A stretch of 64,000 nt of DNA from Caulobacter sp. SL161 (GCF_026672375.1 NZ_JAPPRA010000001.1:744001-808000); one strand, 5' to 3'. Shown: positions 53,995 through 64,000, counted from the first letter of the stretch. Translations and numbers: made by a program. Notes: generated by a model not told the origin, from the letters alone.

Positions 53995-54726
53995 CTATCT
54001 CTTCTTGTCGCCGCCGAACGGCAGCTTCTCCTTGACCTGGTCCAGCGGGGTCTTGGTCACCACTACCGGTGGCGGCACGTTCACCGGCGCGGTCTTGATC
54101 GGATAGGCGCGCCAACCGGTCTGGATCAGGGCGTTGAAGCCCTGGCACCTGGGCAGGTAGCGAACCATGCCCGCACGCGGCTTGGCGAAGGGCGCCGACT
54201 GGGTCTGGTCCTGGCGCTTGGGATCGATGAAGCGCCAGTCGGTCGGCAGGCCATAGCCCTTCTCGCCGCCCAGGCGCACCGCCTTGAACGCGACATTGGC
54301 CTGGAACGGTTGAACGCCATACTTCAGCATGGCCCGCAGGAAGATCTGGTCGGCTTCCTCGCGCTTGCCCGGCTCACCGATGGTGTAGAGCCAGTCGTGA
54401 ATGATGGCCGCGCGCGCCGTCGGGCCTTGGGGATCGATGAAGGCTTGGCCATACCAAGGCACGCTGGCGAAGTCGGTGACGTACCAGCGCGGCACCACGA
54501 TCACCTTGCCGGTCTCGACGTCGCAGTAGGGGAACTCCGCGTCCAGCGTGAACAGCTTGCGGCCGTCCTTGGTCTGGTTGAACAGCATGATCGGTTGCGG
54601 CGTCAGCGAACTGGGCGGCGTCGGCGCGACCACGGGCACGAAGACGGTCGTGCTGGTCTGCGTGGCGCAGGCGCTCAACAGCAGGGCGGCGCCGATCAGG
54701 GCGAGGGCGGTTCTCGAACGGGACAT
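53995..54726 (-). CDS. DUF1353 domain lipoprotein
   Basis: 243-residue predicted lipoprotein. The signal and lipobox are in MSRSRTALALIGAALLLSAC. A DUF1353 domain follows (about 65-175, VPRWYVTDFASVPWYGQAFIDPQGPTARAAIIHDWLYTIGEPGKREEADQIF), with a C-terminal Pro/Lys-rich tail. DUF1353 has no assigned activity; members often occur near phage-derived or envelope genes. The start at the ATG at 54726 gives the best signal. It is divergent from the redoxin gene. Confidence 0.85.
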   Translation of the reverse strand: MSRSRTALALIGAALLLSACATQTSTTVFVPVVAPTPPSSLTPQPIMLFNQTKDGRKLFTLDAEFPYCDVETGKVIVVPRWYVTDFASVPWYGQAFIDPQGPTARAAIIHDWLYTIGEPGKREEADQIFLRAMLKYGVQPFQANVAFKAVRLGGEKGYGLPTDWRFIDPKRQDQTQSAPFAKPRAGMVRYLPRCQGFNALIQTGWRAYPIKTAPVNVPPPVVVTKTPLDQVKEKLPFGGDKKR

Positions 54727-54893
54727 CGACGCTCGGGGCATGGAGGCTGGAGATGGTCTTCTGAGCGGCCAGGGCCTGTGGATCAAGTCTGTATGGCGAA
54801 GTTTCGACCCTCCACAAGATTGCGACTGCGAATCTTCCGCAGATCGCGGGTTTGTGAGAGCTTGGGGCTCGTTTTTGCTGCTGGAGACCCGAC

Positions 54894-55499
54894 ATGTCGA
54901 TCACGCGCCGCCTCGTGGCCGCCGCCCTGCCGCTGACCGCTCTTGTTCCCGCCGTCGCCCATGCCCGTCCTGCGCCCGACTTCACGGCGATCGACGCCGA
55001 CGGCAAGACTCGCTCCTTGTCAGAGTTTCGCGGCAAGACCGTGGTCCTGGAATGGACCAACGAGGGCTGCCCCTATGTCCGAAAGCATTATGCCGGCAAC
55101 ATGCAAGGCCTGCAGCAGGCTGCGCGCGCTGACGGCGTGGTCTGGCTGACCATCGCCTCGTCCGCCCCCGGCAAGCAGGGGCACTTCGCCGACGGCGCGG
55201 CCGCCAAGGCCTGGATGAACGCGCGGGGCGCCAAGCCGACGGCCCTGCTGCTCGATGGCGATAACAAGGTCGCCACGCTCTACAAGGCCAAGACGACACC
55301 GCACATGTTCGTCATCGATAAGACCGGCGCGGTGGTCTATGAGGGCGCGATCGACGACAAGCCGACCAACAAGGTCGAGGACATCCAGGGCGCCAAGAAC
55401 CTCGTGGCCGCCGCCCTGTCCGACCTGAAGGCCGGCCGCAAGGTCGCCACGCCGTTCGTCACGCCCTATGGCTGCTCGGTGAAGTACAAGGACGCCTAA
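54894..55499 (+). CDS. Exported redoxin (thioredoxin-like/AhpC-TSA) protein
   Basis: 201-residue secreted thioredoxin-fold protein with a signal peptide (MSITRRLVAAALPLTALVPAVAHA). It shows PDFTAIDADGKTRSLSEFRGKTVVLEWTNEGCPYVRKHYAG, with a single active Cys at 59 (no CxxC). TTPHMFVIDKTGAVVYEGAID has the cis-Pro. A Cys near the C-terminus (YGCSVKY) could be the partner. It is a peroxiredoxin-like periplasmic redoxin; a thiol-dependent peroxidase is plausible. DsbD, 1 kb upstream, could supply electrons. Confidence 0.88.
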   Translation: MSITRRLVAAALPLTALVPAVAHARPAPDFTAIDADGKTRSLSEFRGKTVVLEWTNEGCPYVRKHYAGNMQGLQQAARADGVVWLTIASSAPGKQGHFADGAAAKAWMNARGAKPTALLLDGDNKVATLYKAKTTPHMFVIDKTGAVVYEGAIDDKPTNKVEDIQGAKNLVAAALSDLKAGRKVATPFVTPYGCSVKYKDA

Positions 55500-55514
55500 C
55501 CCTCATCGCGCCGT

Positions 55515-56009
55515 TCAGGCCGCGGGCCGAGGCGGCGCGATGATTACCTCGACATTGTCGTTGAGCAGATAGGCCATGTCGCGGAGCGCAAGGTCCTGGG
55601 CCTTGATGGTCGTGGCGGCGCGCATGGCGGAGAGCTTTTCGGGCAGATCCTGGCTGATGCCGCGCAGGATGCACTTGAGATCGTCGACCGCGCCGCGCTC
55701 CTTCAGCGTCAGGTGGCCCTTCATGTCGAGGGCCGCGAGTTCGCTGATCTTGCCCGTGAAGGCGTCGAAGGCTTTCAGAGATGCGGCGGCGCCGGCCGGA
55801 TCGGCCTTGGCCAGGTGGGCGCGATAGGCCTCGGTCTGGGCCTTCAGTTGGCGGGCGCGCTTGACGATGTCGATGAACAGGGGCTCGCCCGCGACGGAGG
55901 CGGGAACAGCGGGCGCCTGCGCGACGGCCGGCATAGGGCCCGCGCCTTGCCCTGGATTGAACGACGCCATCCAGAGCATGGCGGAAAAGGCGACGGCGTC
56001 ACAGGACAT
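55515..56009 (-). CDS. Uncharacterised protein, 164 residues
   Basis: No family recognised. I start it at the ATG at 56009, seven bases after GGGAG. A weak hydrophobic N-terminus (MSCDAVAFSAMLWMASF) leads to a Pro/Ala linker. A helical region follows, rich in Ala/Leu/Lys (VKRARQLKAQTEAYRAHLAKADPAGAAASLKAFDAFTGKISELAALD), with AVDDLKCILRGISQDLPEKLSAMRA. The protein may be exported and form a helical bundle. It is divergent from pgi. Confidence 0.6.
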   Translation of the reverse strand: MSCDAVAFSAMLWMASFNPGQGAGPMPAVAQAPAVPASVAGEPLFIDIVKRARQLKAQTEAYRAHLAKADPAGAAASLKAFDAFTGKISELAALDMKGHLTLKERGAVDDLKCILRGISQDLPEKLSAMRAATTIKAQDLALRDMAYLLNDNVEVIIAPPRPAA

Positions 56010-56113
56010 CGGGGGCTCCCGCAAAAAACGTCATTGGTCTGCCATGACGCGGCGGCGCCTGTTTGATAAGCCCGGGTCCGTAAACAGCGATTTACCAAAC
56101 CTGTGAGGACGAC

Positions 56114-57734
<1,621 letters not shown>

Positions 57735-57743
57735 GGCGAGCCC

Positions 57744-58526
57744 ATGCGCGGCCTGACGATCAGTAGCGTTTGCGCCGCCCTGGTGCTGACCGCCTCGCTG
57801 GCGCAGGCCGGCGAGGTGACGGTCGACGGGCGTAAGGTCGCCTATCGCGAATGGGGCGCCGGCGAGCGGACGCTGGTGATGGTCAGCGGTCTTGGTGACG
57901 GCGCCGAGACGTTCGACGCGGTCGGCCCCCGGCTGGCCCAGGGCTGGCGCGTCATCGCCTATGACCGTGCGGGCTATGGCGGCAGCGCCGATGATCCGCG
58001 TGTGCACGACGCCGAGCGGGCGGAGGCTGAGCTGAAGGGGCTGCTGGCGGCGTTGAAGGTGCGAAAGCCCGTGCTTCTGGGGCATTCGCTGGGCGGCGTC
58101 TTCGCCGCCCACTTCGCGGCCCGCAATCCGGGAGATGTCACGGGCCTCGTGCTGGAGGAAACCCGGCCGACCGGCTTCACTGCGGCCTGCAAGGCCAAGC
58201 TGAAGCGCGGGTGTGCGTTCCCGCCGCTGCTCAAATATGCGTTTCCGCCGGGCGGACGCCGCGAGGTCGAGGCGCTGGACCGTATCGAGCGGCAAGAGGC
58301 GGAGACGCCTGGCGGTGCGACGCCCACCCTGATCCTGACACGCGCTCAGACCGGGCAGGGCGGCTTCGATGGGCTATGGCTCGAGCAGCAGGCCAAGCTG
58401 GTTCAGCGTTGGCCCGCCGCGCGTCTGTTGGCCGCCCCGAAGGGCGGCCATTACATCCACCGCGACGCCCGCGACTGGTTCGTCGCCGAGGTCAGCGGTT
58501 TTCTGGCGGGTTTCCCCACACGCTAA
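57744..58526 (+). CDS. Exported alpha/beta hydrolase
   Basis: 260-residue serine hydrolase with a signal peptide (MRGLTISSVCAALVLTASLAQA). It has the oxyanion region VSGLGDGAETFD, nucleophile S115 in GHSLGG, the strand VLEETRPTGF, and the catalytic His in KGGHYIHRD near 240. It contains Cys residues at about 150-160 (FTAACKAKLKRGCAF), possibly a disulfide. The substrate is unknown. It begins 9 bases after the corrected pgi stop and may be co-transcribed. Confidence 0.88.
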   Translation: MRGLTISSVCAALVLTASLAQAGEVTVDGRKVAYREWGAGERTLVMVSGLGDGAETFDAVGPRLAQGWRVIAYDRAGYGGSADDPRVHDAERAEAELKGLLAALKVRKPVLLGHSLGGVFAAHFAARNPGDVTGLVLEETRPTGFTAACKAKLKRGCAFPPLLKYAFPPGGRREVEALDRIERQEAETPGGATPTLILTRAQTGQGGFDGLWLEQQAKLVQRWPAARLLAAPKGGHYIHRDARDWFVAEVSGFLAGFPTR

Positions 58527-60565
58527 AACGTTTGGCGGATCCGGAGCTGCCAGAAGGTGCGCGGATTGATCGCGCGGTCCTCGACGAAGGCGATCGCGCG
58601 GTTAGGGCCGCGATTGGCGAAGACCGTACGACGGATGCTGAAGTCGTCCCAAAGGTTCAACTGCGCACGGATCGCTAGGCTCGGGGTCGGCTTGTACTCG
58701 GCGAAGGCCTCATAGTACTGCGCCCCGCGCCAGACACTGGTCTGGTCAACGTCGTACGTGCCCTGGCCCAGCAGCGGCAGCCAGTTGATCCCCCACTGGG
58801 TCTTGTACTTCAGCAGGTCCTGCTGGAAGCCGATATTGGCCTGGGTCGGGCGCACGCCGGAGATCGGACGATCCTTGCCGGTCGTGGGGTCCTTCACGTG
58901 GGTCTCGTTCCAGTCGTTCTTGAAGGTGAAGCGGCCGCCCGTGATCCCCAGCTTGTCGGTCGGGACCACGATGTTGAGGCTGAGCCGGTCCAGAGTGGCG
59001 TCGCCGATATTGCCGACGGCCGACAGGTTGCCTGGCAGGGGCAGGCGGTCGATCACGCCGATGATCTCGTCATGGCGGTAGGTGATCGCGAAGATGCCCT
59101 CGCCCCAGAAGCGACGCTCATAGCCGATCTCGGTGATCCAGCGCTGCTCGGGTTTCAGCTCGACATTGCCGCCATAGACATTGCCGTCCTCCAGGTCCGA
59201 CGAGGCGGCGAAGTCCTCGAAGTCCAGTTGGCCCAGCTGCCGTTCGAATCGGAAGCGTAGCTGGTTGTTCGCCACCGGCGTCCAGGTCGCGAGGAACCGG
59301 GGCTTGGCGTAGAAGAAGCTCTTCTCGTTCTGCGCATCGCCCGACTGCTTGATCGTCGAGGTCTCCAGGCGCAGGCCGCCCTCAAGCGTCAGGCGCGGAT
59401 TGACCCGCCAGGTGGCCTTGGAGAAGGCCTCGCCGCGCAGTTCCTCGACCTTGACCGAGGCGCTGGGCAGCGGCACCGCCACCCCGCCCACCGAATAGGC
59501 CTGCTTCACGTCCAGCATGTTGTAGGCCATCTCGCCGCCGGTCTCGACGGTGACGGCCTTGCTCCAGTCGTGGCGAACCTGGGCGCGGAAGATCGATTCG
59601 CTGCTGTCGCCCTCAGCGGTGAAGCGTTGCTGCGCCGCCTTGACCCCATTCAGCGTCTCATCGTTGGTCGAGACGCTTTCGATGTTCTCGAAGCTATGGA
59701 TGGCCCGAGTCTCCAGGGCCCAATTGGGCGCCAGCGGGCGGGTGTAGGTCAGGCCGAGCTCCCCAGAGTGGTCCTCGTCGACATAGCTGCTGCGGCGTTC
59801 GGAGGTCGCCGAGGTCAGGGTCTGCCACTGGTTCCAGTCACCGACGCCAAAGCGGGCCGTCGCTTCGATCTTGCCGCCGGCCAGGGGCGCCGAATAGTTG
59901 CCCCGGATGCTGCGTCCGCCGCCCCAGCTGTCGTTCAGGTACTTCTCGTCGCGGATGATCTTGCCGGTCCCGTCGCGACGAATGTTCGTCCCCGGACCAT
60001 TGGAGTCGCTGCTGCCGATGCCGTCGCTCAGCGTCACGCCCCAGCTCTTGTCGCCGTTCGTGGCGGTGAACTGATAGCTGCCGCCGTAGAGATCACGGCC
60101 GCCGTCGAACTGGCTGGTGTTCCAGGTCAGGATCGACTGGCGCGTGGCGCCCTTCTTGAGGATCACGTTCACGACAACCGAATAACCCTGCATGTCGACG
60201 CCCGGCGCGCCGCCACGGATCAACTCGATCCGCTCGACCCGGTTGGCCTGGGTGCGCGACAACACGTTGCTGCCCGTGTCGTTCTTGGAGGCCGGGCGAG
60301 CGCCGTTGATCAGAATATTGCCGACCGCGCCCTCGAAACCCCGGGCGCCGCTGCCGTCCTGCACCGAGAAGCCGGGCACCCGTTGCACCATCTCCAGCGC
60401 GGTGTTGGGGCGCTGGGCGGCGAAGAAGTCGGGCTGAAAGATCAGCACGCCCCGCTGTGCGGCTTCGGCCTGGGCGGCGACTTGCTCGGGCGTCAGGTCG
60501 GCGGCCTGGGCGGCGCTGGCCAGCAGAATGGCGGCCGCGCTGGCCAGAAGCATGGTCTTGGTCAT
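58523..60565 (-). CDS. TonB-dependent receptor
   Basis: 680-residue receptor starting at the ATG at 60565, after GAGGGG; the GTG one codon earlier is possible. The signal peptide ends AAQAA. The plug is unusual: TALEMVQRVPGFSVQDGSGARGFEGAVGNILINGARPASKND, then ANRVERIELIRGGAPGVDMQGYSVVVNVILKK. This type of receptor, with GNILINGxRPSxK and VDMQGYxVVVNV, is common in Caulobacter and Sphingomonas. The barrel ends QLRIRQTF. The substrate is unknown. An ATGTA/TACAT palindrome lies about 70 bases upstream. Confidence 0.93.
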   Translation of the reverse strand: MTKTMLLASAAAILLASAAQAADLTPEQVAAQAEAAQRGVLIFQPDFFAAQRPNTALEMVQRVPGFSVQDGSGARGFEGAVGNILINGARPASKNDTGSNVLSRTQANRVERIELIRGGAPGVDMQGYSVVVNVILKKGATRQSILTWNTSQFDGGRDLYGGSYQFTATNGDKSWGVTLSDGIGSSDSNGPGTNIRRDGTGKIIRDEKYLNDSWGGGRSIRGNYSAPLAGGKIEATARFGVGDWNQWQTLTSATSERRSSYVDEDHSGELGLTYTRPLAPNWALETRAIHSFENIESVSTNDETLNGVKAAQQRFTAEGDSSESIFRAQVRHDWSKAVTVETGGEMAYNMLDVKQAYSVGGVAVPLPSASVKVEELRGEAFSKATWRVNPRLTLEGGLRLETSTIKQSGDAQNEKSFFYAKPRFLATWTPVANNQLRFRFERQLGQLDFEDFAASSDLEDGNVYGGNVELKPEQRWITEIGYERRFWGEGIFAITYRHDEIIGVIDRLPLPGNLSAVGNIGDATLDRLSLNIVVPTDKLGITGGRFTFKNDWNETHVKDPTTGKDRPISGVRPTQANIGFQQDLLKYKTQWGINWLPLLGQGTYDVDQTSVWRGAQYYEAFAEYKPTPSLAIRAQLNLWDDFSIRRTVFANRGPNRAIAFVEDRAINPRTFWQLRIRQTF

Positions 60566-61031
60566 CACTGGTTCCCCTCAGTGACGACAGGTCTGAACGC
60601 TCCGAACATTCATCTCAAGTTACAAGCCTGACATGTAGATTACATATCCGATAGCATTACGAGATTTTCATCTTTCTACAATCGATTGCCCAGCGCCATT
60701 ACTTGGATGATCGCGATTTACTTATGATCAGTGCTTTATTTTTGCCATCTTTATGAGCGCGCCGCTCCCTTGGAGCGAGCGCAAGTGTTCGCCGCATCGC
60801 CTTGCAAACGACGTCTGCCGAGGGCCGGCGCGCTGGGGTGCTTGAGCCTTGGCGCGGCTTGGCGCATGGTTGCGTCGTCAACCTCTCTTGTGTGGTTCAT
60901 GTCCGAGATTGTGCGCGAGGCCCGGGCCTAACAGGCTCCGAACCTCGGTTCGAAAGTCGTCAGGCCCGCTCCGCCCGCGTTTCCCGCCTGGTGGAAGCGC
61001 GATCGTACGCCTCGATCTCTCGGACAATCCC
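60566..61031. other. Gap between TonB receptor and YjhX gene, with palindrome
   Basis: 466 bases without a convincing gene. The first 190 bases are unusually AT-rich for this genome. They contain the perfect inverted repeat ATGTA-GAT-TACAT (60633-60645) about 70 bases upstream of the receptor start, a likely operator. The rest has short open frames without good ribosome sites. Confidence 0.5.
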
Positions 61032-61307
61032 TTGAACATCTCAAAGCCGCAGCAACGCACGCTGCACGCGCTGGCCCAAGGCGGCCGCATCGAACTCGAA
61101 CGTGATGACAATGGCCGGATCATCTCGGCCGACTGCCTCACCCGCGACGGCTGGGCGCTGACCGACTGCACGGTCGCTGTCTTCCAGTCCCTGAAGCGGA
61201 AGCGGCTGATCGCCAGCCAGGATGGCGGCCCCTACCGGATCACCCGGCTGGGCCTCGCCAATCTCCGGGCGCAACTCGATAATCGGGTCGGCGCCAAGGC
61301 CTGGTGA
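61032..61307 (+). CDS. YjhX family protein
   Basis: 91-residue protein. It aligns by eye with E. coli YjhX (UPF0386): [20 protein letters not shown], then [38 protein letters not shown]. YjhX is sometimes called a toxin, but this is not well established. The start is taken as the TTG at 61032, matching the family start; no ATG is available. The fold is probably a small winged helix. Confidence 0.8.
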
Positions 61308-61326
61308 TCTTTCCAGCCTCTGGATC

Positions 61327-61360
61327 CGGGACAGCCTCTCAGAGGCTTCCGGGATGACGA
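61327..61360. repeat. Short CCGGGATGAC palindromic repeat
   Basis: Partial inverted pair: ATCCGGGAcagCCTCT and AGAGGcttCCGGGAT, ending in GATGAC. It shares the CATCCCGG/CCGGGATGAC theme with the large palindrome at 25123-25225. It lies between convergent YjhX and rsmD. Confidence 0.55.
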
Positions 61361-61364
61361 GCCC

Positions 61365-61931
61365 TTAGCCCGTCAGCTTGAAGAACAGGACGCGCGCGGC
61401 GCCATAGTCGCGCGCGTCGATCTGCTCAAAGCCGTCCAGCGCCGGATCGACCTCGCCGCGCCCCCGCTCGAACATCAGGATCGCGCCGGGGGCCAGCCAG
61501 CCGTGCGTGCGCAGCTCCGCCACGGCCTTCTCGCCCAGACCCTTGGCGTAGGGCGGGTCGAGGAAGACGATGTCGAAGGGCGCGCCGGCGCTGGCCGGGC
61601 GCGGGCCAAGGTCCGTAGCGTCGCGCCGATGGACGCGGGTGACGCCAAACAGGTGCATGGCGTCGATGTTCTCGCGGATGGCGCCGCGCGCCGCATCGTC
61701 GGTCTCGACGAACAGGCAGAAGGACGCCCCGCGCGACAGGGCCTCCAGGCCCAGGGCGCCGGAACCGGCGAACACGTCGATCACCCGCGCGCCATGAAGT
61801 TCGGGCGCCCAGGCGGCGTGTTCCAGGATGTTGAACACGGCCTGTCTCGCACGGTCCGATGTCGGACGCGTCGCGTCGCCGAGCGGGGCGGCGATGGCCT
61901 TGCCGCGAAACTGGCCGGAAACGATGCGCAT
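61365..61931 (-). CDS. rsmD: 16S rRNA (guanine966-N2)-methyltransferase RsmD
   Basis: Methylates G966 of 16S rRNA. The 188 residues begin MRIVSGQFRGKAIAAP. The SAM-binding VIDVFAGSGALGLEALSRGA and the catalytic DIVFLDPPYAKGLG are clear. The ATG overlaps the TGA of a 24-codon ORF just upstream (TGATG), and AGAGG lies seven bases before it. rluB-type genes are usual neighbours; here one lies 1.2 kb away on the same strand, with a protease gene in between on the other strand. Confidence 0.95.
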   Translation of the reverse strand: MRIVSGQFRGKAIAAPLGDATRPTSDRARQAVFNILEHAAWAPELHGARVIDVFAGSGALGLEALSRGASFCLFVETDDAARGAIRENIDAMHLFGVTRVHRRDATDLGPRPASAGAPFDIVFLDPPYAKGLGEKAVAELRTHGWLAPGAILMFERGRGEVDPALDGFEQIDARDYGAARVLFFKLTG

Positions 61932-62005
61932 CAGGCGGCCTCTTCCCGAACCGAACGGGCGATCACGCGGCGCTTGTGTCCTGCGCCTGAATCCTGATCG
62001 CGCAT
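61931..62005 (-). CDS. Upstream small ORF coupled to rsmD, 24 residues
   Basis: ATG at 62005 (minus strand), preceded by AGAGGA five bases upstream, a near-ideal ribosome site. It encodes MRDQDSGAGHKRRVIARSVR followed by EEAA, and its TGA overlaps the rsmD ATG (TGATG). The peptide is highly charged. No family is known. It could be a genuine small protein or only a coupling leader for rsmD. Confidence 0.5.
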   Translation of the reverse strand: MRDQDSGAGHKRRVIARSVREEAA

Positions 62006-62124
62006 GCTGGTCCTCTTACAAGTCGTAACCGGATGTGTGCCGCCGTCCGCGTCGCGCGGCAAGCGGGCGCTTTACAAGATCGCGGCCGCCCCGTCTTAGT
62101 CCCCGTGGGCAGGATGAACGGGCG

Positions 62125-63099
62125 ATGCGAATGGGCGGACTGATGGAGACCGTGAGGCGTTCGCGCTTCCTGGCCGACCTGTCGCCCCACGACCGCGACC
62201 CGCGGCGGACCGCGCTCGTCATCCCGGTCGGGATCCTCACCGGCGCCGTGACAGGTCTGCTCGGCGCATTGGCGGCGGTCCTGGCCTTCATGCTGGTCGT
62301 CGGCGGGCTGGATGGCGCGGCTGCGGCCACCGACCTGTTCCAGGTCTTCTCCAAGCCCGATCTCGCCGAGCCTACGGGACCACAGTCGCTCTTCATCCTG
62401 GCCTGCCTGGCGGGCATGAACCTGGGCGCGGCCATCGGGTTCGTCATGGCCGCCGCCGCCATCCAGCGCCGGCCCTTCGGCGACTACATCAATGACGGAC
62501 AGCCGCTGCGCTGGCGGTTGGTGCTGGGCGGACTGGTGCTGGTCGGCGTGGTGATGGCGGTGGTGATCGGTCTCGTCGCCGTGGTCTCTGGCCACGTCTT
62601 CGAGCCGGTCGTGCTGAAGGTCTCGCCCAATCTGGTCGGGCGCTCGCTCTACGCCATCATCGCCATCGTCCTGCTGATCCTGGCCTCGGCCGCCGAGGAA
62701 CTGCTTTTTCGCGGCTGGCTGCTGAAGCAGAGCGCAGCCTATATCCGCAATCCGATCGCCCTGATGGCGCTCAACGGCCTGCTCTTCGCGGCCATTCACC
62801 TGGATCCCAATCTTGACGCCTTCCTGTTCCGCGCCGCCATGGGGGCGGGGCTGACCTGGATGGCGCTACGCCTGGGCGGCATCGAGCTGGGCATCGGCGT
62901 CCACGCGGCCAACAACGCCGCGATCGTATTGCTGCTGCGCCCGATCACCTTGCAGCCCGACGCAGCGCGGGAGTTTCAGCCGGGACTGGTCGCCAGCGCC
63001 GTGGTGATGCTGGCGGGTTTCATCGGGATCTCAGAACTCTGGATGCGCTGGCCCGCCCTGCGCCGCTGGACTGGCCTGTCCGCCCCAGCCGCCGCCTGA
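62125..63099 (+). CDS. CPBP family intramembrane glutamic endopeptidase-like protein
   Basis: 324-residue polytopic protein with about eight membrane segments. The CPBP/Abi motif EExxxR is present (SAAEELLFRGWLLKQ, about 190-202). Further motifs are a FAAIHLDPN-type His motif and HAANNAAIV near the C-terminus. Members include CAAX proteases and bacteriocin-immunity proteins; the substrate is unknown. The ATG at 62125 (MRMGGLMET) is used; ATGs at 62131 and 62143 are alternatives. Confidence 0.88.
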   Translation: MRMGGLMETVRRSRFLADLSPHDRDPRRTALVIPVGILTGAVTGLLGALAAVLAFMLVVGGLDGAAAATDLFQVFSKPDLAEPTGPQSLFILACLAGMNLGAAIGFVMAAAAIQRRPFGDYINDGQPLRWRLVLGGLVLVGVVMAVVIGLVAVVSGHVFEPVVLKVSPNLVGRSLYAIIAIVLLILASAAEELLFRGWLLKQSAAYIRNPIALMALNGLLFAAIHLDPNLDAFLFRAAMGAGLTWMALRLGGIELGIGVHAANNAAIVLLLRPITLQPDAAREFQPGLVASAVVMLAGFIGISELWMRWPALRRWTGLSAPAAA

Positions 63100-63999
63100 T
63101 CAGCGTTTGGGGCCGCGCGGAGGGCCTGAGCGGGTCGTCGGCTTGCCGGGGCGTTCCGACAGACGCCGCGCCGCGCCGTCGGTCGGCTTTGCGCCCGGAC
63201 GAGGCGCGGCCGGCTTGCCGCGCGCAGCGGGCTTGCCGATGTCGATGAACTTGCTCTCGATCGACTTGGCCGGACGCTTGGCCTTGGCAGGCCCCTTCGC
63301 CGGACCCTTGCCGGCGCCCTTGGGCGGACCGTGTGGCGAGGCCTTCTTCTTCGGCTTGGCCCAACCGGGCTTGTAGACCGGCTTCTCGGGCTTCTCCGGC
63401 GTGTCCAGGATCACCGCCCGATCGGCGCGCGGCGCGCCCCGGCGTTGCAGTTCGCCCCCGCCTTCGGTGCCCGGGGCCTTGGTGGGGTTGGCGATCCCCG
63501 CGAACTTGGGCCGGTCGCCGGTCGGCATGTTCTCGGGCGATACAACGCCTTCGAGCAGCTCGCGGATGACGCGTGGGCCGACCTCCTCGATCTGGCCCGC
63601 GGCCAGGGTTCCCAGGGCGAACGGACCGTAGGACAGGCGGATCAGACGATTGACCTTCAGGCCGAGCGACTCCAGCACCTTGCGGACTTCGCGGTTCTTG
63701 CCTTCCGACAGGCTGACCGTGATCCACACGTTCTTGCCGCCCCCGGCCTTTTCATGGGCCTTGTCGAGCTTGGCGTCGATCGCCCCGTAGGTGACGCCCT
63801 CGATGGTGACGCCGTCCTTCAGCTTGTCGAGCTTGGCCTGGGTCGTGTCGCCGAAAGCCCGGGCGCGGTAGCGGCGGACCCAGGCGTTGCTGGGCGTCTC
63901 AAGCGCGCGCGACAGCTCGCCGTCATTGGTCAGCAGCAGCAGGCCTTCGGAGTTCAAGTCCAGGCGACCCACCGAGATCAGACGGGGCAGATCCTTGGG
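63100..63999 (-). CDS. RluB-type rRNA pseudouridine synthase, 5' end outside window
   Basis: C-terminal part of a pseudouridine synthase of the RsuA/RluB family. Catalytic-domain strands are visible: LPRLISVGRLDLNSEGLLLLTNDGELS, with the catalytic Asp in GRLD, then NAWVRRYRARAFG, SLSEGKNREVRKVLESLGLKVNRLIR and the family end YGPFALGTLAAGQIEEV. A long Lys/Pro/Ala/Gly tail (about 150 residues) is typical of alphaproteobacterial RluB. The N-terminal S4 domain and start lie beyond the window end. The probable target is 23S rRNA U2605. Confidence 0.92.
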   Translation of the reverse strand, partial: PKDLPRLISVGRLDLNSEGLLLLTNDGELSRALETPSNAWVRRYRARAFGDTTQAKLDKLKDGVTIEGVTYGAIDAKLDKAHEKAGGGKNVWITVSLSEGKNREVRKVLESLGLKVNRLIRLSYGPFALGTLAAGQIEEVGPRVIRELLEGVVSPENMPTGDRPKFAGIANPTKAPGTEGGGELQRRGAPRADRAVILDTPEKPEKPVYKPGWAKPKKKASPHGPPKGAGKGPAKGPAKAKRPAKSIESKFIDIGKPAARGKPAAPRPGAKPTDGAARRLSERPGKPTTRSGPPRGPKR

Positions 64000-64000
64000 C

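Overview
The window is ordinary, gene-dense chromosome of a high-GC alphaproteobacterium. Gene content and style strongly suggest Caulobacter of the C. crescentus/vibrioides/segnis type. Five TonB-dependent receptors lie in 64 kb, start and stop codons overlap often (ATGA/TGATG), and GTG and TTG starts are common. A complete type II secretion (T2SS) cluster is present alongside leuCD/leuB, trmD-rplS, agmatine-to-putrescine genes and SapC. I see no prophage, insertion sequence, CRISPR array, plasmid or island features. I did not find a large undescribed system. The value lies in small genes, gene-end corrections and regulatory sites.

Layout. 1-2.5 kb: 3' part of a TonB-dependent receptor. 2.6-13.9 kb: T2SS genes gspC-D-E-F-G-H-I-J-K-L-M-N as one tightly coupled + strand operon, with the prepilin peptidase gspO convergent after a palindromic repeat. 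14-17 kb: second TonB receptor and tRNA-Arg(CCG). 17.1-20.6 kb (minus): purine base permease, NUP-family protein and a lone ABC ATPase. 20.7-22.1 kb: CHCC zinc-finger protein, hotdog thioesterase and GNAT. 22-28.6 kb (minus): acyl-CoA synthetase, leuB, ABM monooxygenase, leuD, leuC and a LysR regulator. 28.6-32 kb: small protein, rplS-trmD (minus) and a von Willebrand/Tad-like protein. 32-36 kb: 2-oxoglutarate oxygenase, OmpA lipoprotein, fatty acid desaturase and sterol-desaturase-family hydroxylase. 36-38.6 kb: KefB-type antiporter with a KefF-type partner. 38.7-41 kb: CoA-transferase subunits A and B, and a DJ-1/PfpI protein. 41-45.3 kb: membrane glycosyltransferase and third TonB receptor. 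45.4-47.9 kb: aguA-aguB-GNAT operon. 48-51.2 kb: histidine-rich (ZnuD-like) TonB receptor with a Zur-like operator, then SapC. 51.2-55.5 kb: hotdog protein, DsbD, DUF1353 lipoprotein and redoxin. 55.5-58.5 kb: small exported protein, pgi and alpha/beta hydrolase. 58.5-64 kb: fifth TonB receptor, YjhX protein, rsmD with a newly noticed 24-codon upstream ORF, CPBP protease and a partial RluB-type pseudouridine synthase.

Points that a pipeline annotation would probably miss. Both pgi and the DJ-1/PfpI gene carry one extra base close to the 3' end. Removing it restores the family C-terminus and clean gene borders, so either the sequence has indel errors or both genes are altered. The Tad/VWA protein has two tandem repeats of about 60 residues inserted inside its von Willebrand domain. 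Three palindromic elements begin exactly at a stop codon, with TAGAGC. The leuC gene has a long 5' region with a terminator-like hairpin. Several TonB receptors have a distinct inverted or direct repeat just upstream, consistent with separate specific regulators.
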